64,000 nt of DNA. Source: Microthyrium microscopicum. Its lineage: Eukaryota; Ascomycota; Dothideomycetes; Microthyriales; Microthyriaceae. The stretch covers positions 3,094,401 to 3,158,400 of the forward strand of contig MU004231.1 of assembly GCA_010405405.1 (NCBI GenBank), given 5' to 3'. Shown here piece after piece: positions 58,602 through 64,000 of the stretch (its first letter is position 1; each line of letters opens with the position of its first letter). A program made the position numbers and the translations under genes. Under the pieces are notes generated by a model. That model was not told the origin of the DNA, did no database searches, and was given only the letters and a program-made list of their open reading frames with translations.

Positions 58602-60362
58602 CTATGCAGTCTTCTTGCTCTCATCCTTCTCCAGCAACGGTTCCGACTGCTGTTTCGCGTCCCGTTCCTGCAACACCGCCGGCGGCGGAATAACCGCCAT
58701 CGCGCGATCAATAAAGCCATCACCGCGGAACAAGCTCAACGTCTTACGAATCATTGGGCTATTAACAGCCTTTGGATCCAACTCATAAATCACCTGCATA
58801 GCCACCAAACTCGCCGTAAACAGCAACACATCGCCATCCCTCACACCCTTCCACCAGCCATGCTTGACGCCGACTTTCCACATGCTGTCGAGACTGAGAC
58901 GTGTGGAGAAGAGGAAGTTGCCACGGCCATTTTTGCGGTCGATAAATGCCCACATGCCGCCGAGGGCACCGCCGAGGATCCAGCGCTTGGTGGGTAGGAC
59001 TTTGTTGGGCATGATGTTTTGGAAGAGGCAGATGCTGCCCCAGGCCGTGCCGATGGCGCCAGTGACGAAGATGGAGTTGCGGAGGATTACTTGGGCTAGG
59101 CGGGAGAATGCGGGGATGGGTGTTTTGATGAATGCTTGGATGCGGAGGAGGCTGAATGCGCCGATGAGGATGGAGAAGTAGCGGACGATTCCGGGGAATG
59201 CTTCGAGGAAAAATTGAAGATAGGTGCGGACACATGATGGGTCGTGGGGGTGAGTAAGTGCGCAGGAGAGGTTCTTAATTGTTGGGTGTGCTGGTGACGT
59301 TATAGGGTTGATGGCTGCTAATGATTTTGGTAGTGTTGTTGAATTTGGGAACATGCTGGGAGAAACAAATATTCTGGATGATATTAGTACTGCGAAGAAC
59401 TTAGAGCCTCGTCAACTTACGGCCATTTCAGGCGTGAAATCTCAGCCAGACTGTCAACGATATCTGGAGTAGTTGGCCACTTGAAGTTGGCTGGGTAATC
59501 TATCGGTCTTCCTTGTAGATACGTCTTGGAATTTCCAATGATGAGATTTCCATAGCTTGCTGGGAAGCAATCTCGATCAAAGACAAAAGCATGTAGCAGC
59601 TGTCCGCAGGATGCTGGCATAAGCAGCCACGATCCAAACCACCATGGACGGTCCTTCATGTATCCCAGATCTTCTATGTAGTTGTAAAAGAACTCGAGCG
59701 ACCGTGTAAACATATACAGTGTGATTGTAATTCTTAATTGAGCAGCGGGATACACCCCGAGGAAAAGACCTGCCAAACCAGATCCAATCACTGGTGCAAG
59801 TTTGGATGTGAGAGCGGCACTGATCCGAGGATTCCTGCCTCTAAAAGGTTTGGCATTATCCGTCAAGAGGCTGGACCGTAGTCGCACCAGGAATCGGTTC
59901 AATAATCGATGGAACAGGAGAATGAGGGACAAGGATGCGGATAGCCGGACACTGGTCTGTTTCCAGAACGGTGGTTTCTTCACGACACTGTGCATTATTT
60001 AGCATCTCCATCGCAGCTTGGATCTTGATCTTGATCTAGATAACTTACGGCAAAGTCTTGCCTCGAGCAAAAATCATCGGCGCCAGGGTTTCCCATAGCT
60101 TCAACCCTCCATATGAGGCTCCAAACAGGCGCAACGCGATGCGGACAGTCGATGCGTTAAAATCGTCAGAACTTTCCACAACGCGCTCGTACTTAGCGGG
60201 CGGAGGTGCTTTCTTCTGAACGACAGGTGTGCGAGCCAGCAGATATTTATGCAGTAGTTGATATTCCTTGGGACTGAGGGAGTATCGCATGGCGTTGAGC
60301 GTGACTGGATCCATGGGCTTTCCGCTTGACGCCGCTGACGCGGAGGAATTGACCGAGGCCAT
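58602..60362 (-). CDS. TMEM135-like peroxisomal/mitochondrial membrane protein
   Basis: Three exons with matching phases: 60049-60362, 59421-59987 and 58602-59355, giving 544 residues. The start is ATG 60362; the open frame extends seven codons further but begins with TTG. The protein has a polar N-terminus, then Gly-rich and hydrophobic segments spread over the length (for example RISAALTSKLAPVIGSGLAG and ILGGALGGMWAFIDRKNGRG). Two paired regions of about 200 residues resemble each other in layout. This matches fungal homologues of TMEM135, a multi-spanning protein connected with peroxisomes, mitochondrial dynamics and fat storage in animals, and distantly with carrier-like TIM17/PMP families. 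The C-terminal tail is charged (KDESKKTA). The assignment rests on overall pattern and the glycine-rich motifs. Confidence 0.8.
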
Positions 60363-61074
60363 TGCAAAGGGCGACGCGATCAACTACACGCAGTTGTCGA
60401 TTTGAATAAGGACGACGATGATGATGATTTCATGGGAAGGAGGGGACTCATGGGTGCAGGCTGGCTGGTAGAAGAGAGGATTTGTCTTCACCTCGGCTAC
60501 TGCTAATGTACGGACGAGAGACAACAACAGGTTAGATTGGTGGGAATCAATGGTGTTGTTGCCCAATCGAGGGAGCCTTGGCACTTCCTGCCCTTGGCTG
60601 CTGCTTACTTTCTATTGTGACCTCCGTGCTGGCATTAAGTATTTATTTGCGGGCAAGAGCTTATTACATGAGTTGATGCTGCTGTCGTTGGCATAAAGTT
60701 TGGCGCGTGAAAGGCACGCGATGATTACCAGCCCCCTGTTTCGACCAGAGCCCAACTTCACCTCCTCATCTGACATCGACAACAGCGGCTGGCCAACAGT
60801 GACATGAGATCATGGATGTACACTTTCTGGCGCTGATCCCGCTTCCGGCTTAGTCTTACTCTTACCCCACATCAAATGCTTGTGGAAGCTCAAGCTGCAG
60901 GTGCTGTGCTGCTGTGTACAGGTACTGGTGGATGCGTGGCGATGACCTCACGCGAGATGAGAAAATGATTGTAACTGGCGTGTATCAAACCTTGCGGTAG
61001 CTGCGGTATCAATCAGAACGCTCTCATTACCCTTCGCGTCGTCTCATTCAGTTCCAACTTCCTACCGATCCAGC
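60363..61074. other. Divergent promoter region
   Basis: About 700 bases between the TMEM135-like gene (leftward) and the FGGY kinase gene (rightward). No other feature is seen. Confidence 0.45.
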
Positions 61075-62898
61075 ATGTCAAGCACATCCAGCGCAAACTA
61101 CATCGGCATCGATGTCGGAACCGGCAGTGCGCGAGCATGTATCATGAATGATGAGGGAGATATACTAGCAGTCGCTTCTGAACCGATTGAACTCTGGCAG
61201 CCTCAGACTGGCTACTATGAACAATCAACGACCGATATCTGGCACGCTATATGCAAAAGTGTAAAGCAAGCGGTCTCTGAGAGCAATGTTTCTCCCGAGT
61301 CTATCAAAGGCCTTGGTTTTGATGCTACCTGCTCTCTGACAGTCTTCTCCATAGACAAAGATGAGCCTGTTGCAGTCACAGGTCCAAAGTTTGACAACGC
61401 CGATGGCAAAGATCGGAATGTTGTCCTATGGCTTGATCATAGGCCAGAGCAGGAGACCGAGAAAATCAATGCAACCAAACATAACCTGTTACGCTATGTT
61501 GGCGGCAAGATGTCAATAGAGATGGAGATCCCAAAGGTGTTATGGCTAAAGAATAACATGCCGAAGGAGCTCTTCTCCAACTGCAAGTTCTACGACTTGG
61601 CCGATGCACTCACACATATGGCAACTGGCGCCGAGACAAGATCGTTCTGTAGTGCCGTGTGCAAGCAGGGATATGTACCAGTAGGCGTAGATGGAAGCGT
61701 CAAGGGATGGCAAGAAGACTTTTTGAAAGCGATCGGACTGGAGGACTTGTGTGAAGACGACTTCAAACGGATGGGCGGTGTCAATGGGGTGGTATCTCCA
61801 GCCCCTAACCCCTGAACTCGATCAAGCTGACTTTTCTAGAACGGCGAGTATCTTACGGCTGGCGAACTGGTCGGCACTTTGTCCGAAAAAGCTGCCAACG
61901 AGCTTGGTCTTATTCCAGGGATCGCAGTTGGCAGCGGTGTAATTGATGCCTACGCAGGCTGGGTTGGCACAGTTGGAGCAAAAGTGAAACTAGAGAAGCA
62001 GTCAACAGATACGTCTAAATCAGCAGATGATGTATCTCAGGCCTTCACCAGACTTGCAGCAGTTGCTGGAACGTCCACTTGCCATCTGGCCATGAGCGCC
62101 GAGCCTGTTTTCGTCAATGGAGTCTGGGGTCCTTATCGAGATGTCTTGATACCAGAATACTGGATGGCGGAAGGAGGACAGAGTGCAACAGGTGAACTAC
62201 TGAAGCATGTTATCGAGACACACCCAGCGTATAACGATGCCGTTGAGGCAGCCAAAGCATCTGACTCCAACATCTACGACTTCCTCAACTCCCATCTTCA
62301 AAAGACAGCAGAAAGCCAAAAAGCGCCAAACAAGAACGTCAGCTGGCTCGGACGACACATGTTCTTCTACGGCGATCTTTTCGGTAACCGATCTCCCATC
62401 GCAGATCCAAACATGAAAGGTTCCATCGTCGGTCTCTCCTCCGACAAAAGCATCGATGCGTTAGCCCTCTTATACTATGGCGCCATGGAGTTTATCGCTC
62501 TACAAACCAAACAAATAGTCGAGCAGATGAACGACTCTGGCCATGTAATACAAAGCATATTCATGAGTGGCTCTCTCTGCCAGAACGACATCCTGATGGA
62601 TCTTATGAGTACTGCTTGCGATATGCCAGTACTCATACCCAAATACATTCACGCTGCCGTCGTCCATGGTGCCGCTATGCTGGGAGCTAAAGCCGCCAGT
62701 CATGCAGATGGTGGCAAAGGAGAGCCGTTATGGGATATAATGGTTCGGATGAGCAAACCTGGTGATGCTGTGTATCCTAATAAGGATGCGGCAATGAAGA
62801 AGCTGCTTGAGGCGAAATACAGGGTCTTTCTTGAGCAATGTGATCAGCAGCAAAAGTGGAGGAAGGATATCGATCAGGCTGTAGCTGATTGGAAATAA
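61075..62898 (+). CDS. FGGY-family carbohydrate kinase (D-ribulokinase-like)
   Basis: Two exons, 61075-61791 and 61840-62898, about 591 residues. The donor may be GTATCT at 61792 or GTGGTA at 61789; both keep the frame and differ by one residue. The N-terminal phosphate-binding motif is IGIDVGTGSARACI. GFDATCSLTVF follows, then WLDHRPEQE with the likely catalytic neighbourhood. The second-domain ATP-site motif is AVAGTSTCHLAMS, and the C-terminal FGGY signature region reads IQSIFMSGSLCQNDILMDLM. Size and order match yeast YDR109C and human FGGY, D-ribulokinases that phosphorylate stray D-ribulose. No targeting signal is seen, so cytosolic. Confidence 0.92.
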
Positions 62899-63393
62899 CG
62901 TGTGCTAGTGAGTCCAGCAATCCTTACATTTCAATATCCAAAGGGGTCCTCCAATGGTTGGGGGAATCCAGGCAACGATCAGTAGTTGACGTAGACAGTA
63001 TGCTTCAGGTTAGCGAGCTCTTTCATGCTCATCACCAAACCTTCTTCAAATAATATCCACCGTAGGCAAAGACTTGCAAAGCAATGCATTAAAGAAGAAC
63101 ACTTTTTCGTGTAGTATCATAGCACTAAAAGCTGTTACACACCAATACACCATGCCTTGCCCTCAAAGCCTCATAGCCATTACACCTTTAGCATCTATCG
63201 CCAAATTCCATGCTAATCATCACGTCGTGCTCGTCTTATCATTCACATACTTCAACGTCCGCAGTACCATACACATCAAATCGATCAATGCCATAAGAAC
63301 CACGGATATCCTTTCCCAACATGATTTTTGTGGCAACACAGTCGTTAAGACTATTCGTATTGCTTATGACCAAACGCTGCTATCGCAACAGGA
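62899..63393. other. Intergenic, convergent 3' ends
   Basis: About 500 bases. An open stretch at 63074-63445 (+) lacks motifs and overlaps the next gene's end, so I do not call it. Confidence 0.4.
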
Positions 63394-64000
63394 CTACGCA
63401 CTGTCTCGCTCTCGGAACTTTGCGCGCTGGTTTGGAGGGACATAATTATCGCGATCCGGTTTTCGGTGCTTGGGACGAGAAGATCTATTGGCAAGAGCGA
63501 GTTGCATAGAAGCATCCTCTAGTCGAACATCGCGAGACAAATTGCCAACTTGAGCAGATCGTTGCGGTCGTAGAGGCACTTGAGCAGAAGTGCCAGTGTC
63601 TCCACCATCGACTTGGACCGCTTGACCGCCATTTTGAGCGACAAGGCTATTGTCTTGAGCAGGTGGATGAACATTTGGCTGCATCAGTTCAGCAACGTCT
63701 GGGATAGTACAACCTTGATATGAGATGGTAAAGCCACGGGCTTGCAGTCCACGAATCTCTTCAGCCACTTGGTCGTCATCTTTCTCATCAGGGTGAGGAC
63801 CGTTGCGACTATGCAAATCATCGTTTCCAGCTGGTGCGCGTACATCTCGTCGATCCCGAGGAGTATAGTTATCTAGTGGTATCGACACCACTTGCTCCTG
63901 TTGAAGTATTCCTCGAGCAGGACGATTGTGGTTTCTAGTTGCTTGGCTTAGACGAAGTCGAGGAGTAGTATTGTTTCCTGGTGGTGTGGGCACCACTTGC
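63394..64000 (-). CDS. Hypothetical protein, 5' part beyond the window edge
   Basis: The frame is open from the window edge to the stop at 63394, so at least 200 C-terminal residues are present and the start is missing. The sequence is hydrophilic and mostly disordered. Two related units (QVVPTPPGNNTTPRLRLSQ and QVVSIPLDNYTPRDRRDV) suggest a repeat of about 33 residues that may continue off the window. A central region (EEIRGLQARGFTISYQGCTI) could form a small helix. The C-terminus is basic, with NYVPPNQRAKFRERDSA; such a tail is common in RNA-associated proteins, but that is inference. No family is recognised. Confidence 0.6.
   Translation of the reverse strand, partial: QVVPTPPGNNTTPRLRLSQATRNHNRPARGILQQEQVVSIPLDNYTPRDRRDVRAPAGNDDLHSRNGPHPDEKDDDQVAEEIRGLQARGFTISYQGCTIPDVAELMQPNVHPPAQDNSLVAQNGGQAVQVDGGDTGTSAQVPLRPQRSAQVGNLSRDVRLEDASMQLALANRSSRPKHRKPDRDNYVPPNQRAKFRERDSA
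63859..64000 (-). repeat. Imperfect coding repeat at the window edge
   Basis: A unit of about 40 bases beginning CGAGGAGTA and ending CACCACTTGC occurs at about 63859-63897 and again at about 63959-64000. It corresponds to the repeated 'QVV.IP/TP' unit of the protein. Confidence 0.5.

Noticed and set aside
58783-59235. 150-codon His/Pro-rich minus-strand frame
   Set aside because: Shadow of the third exon of the TMEM135-like gene in another frame.
1-64000. Secondary-metabolite gene cluster
   Set aside because: The MFS transporter and the dioxygenase are 28 kb apart and no polyketide synthase, NRPS, terpene cyclase or cluster regulator is present.

Overview
The window is nuclear DNA of a filamentous ascomycete fungus. 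Nearly every gene has short spliceosomal introns (about 45-90 bases, GT..AG with a CTNAC-type branch site close to the acceptor). Many products belong to fungus-specific families: DUF1996, DUF3632, BYS1, fungal CorA-like, fungal TauD, GT71, APP1. One long block carries the AT-rich, TpA-rich signature of repeat-induced point mutation (RIP). The gene set, especially the secreted effector-like proteins and the sharp AT-rich block, suggests a plant-associated Dothideomycete; that placement is inference.

Left part (1-17.7 kb): a phosphatidate phosphatase of the APP1 type cut by the window edge, a membrane-anchored protein with a STAND-like helical N-terminus, a GT71 mannosyltransferase, a small DNA element with perfect 45-base terminal inverted repeats, a protein made largely of charged helix, a multi-exon polytopic membrane protein and an MFS transporter.

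Middle (17.7-28.9 kb): one RIP-degraded LTR retrotransposon of the Ty3/Gypsy order. It has 152-base LTRs and an exact 5-base target duplication (CGATT), and its gag-pol lies on the minus strand. About 5 kb between its integrase and its 3' LTR is not explained by gag-pol. That part holds a tRNA-like sequence and stretches that look more protein-like on the opposite strand.

Right flank of the element (29.5-35.4 kb): a cluster of short genes, mostly secreted. In order they are a 145-aa unknown, a BYS1/thaumatin-like secreted protein, a divergently transcribed 261-aa secreted effector-like protein, and a secreted Pro/Ala/Ser/Gly repeat protein. Most can only be seen after splicing.

Right part (36.5-64 kb): a 1,095-aa C2H2 zinc-finger protein, a CorA-like transporter with a damaged or mis-framed C-terminus, an 82-aa six-cysteine secreted protein, a DUF3632 protein, a TauD-type dioxygenase, a frameshifted fragment of a DUF1115-like gene, SGT1, a secreted DUF1996 protein, a TPR protein, an uncertain hypothetical gene, a TMEM135-like membrane protein, an FGGY carbohydrate kinase and a hypothetical gene cut by the right edge. 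These are individual housekeeping or accessory genes; I see no secondary-metabolite cluster. All exon models were worked out by hand from splice signals and reading phase.
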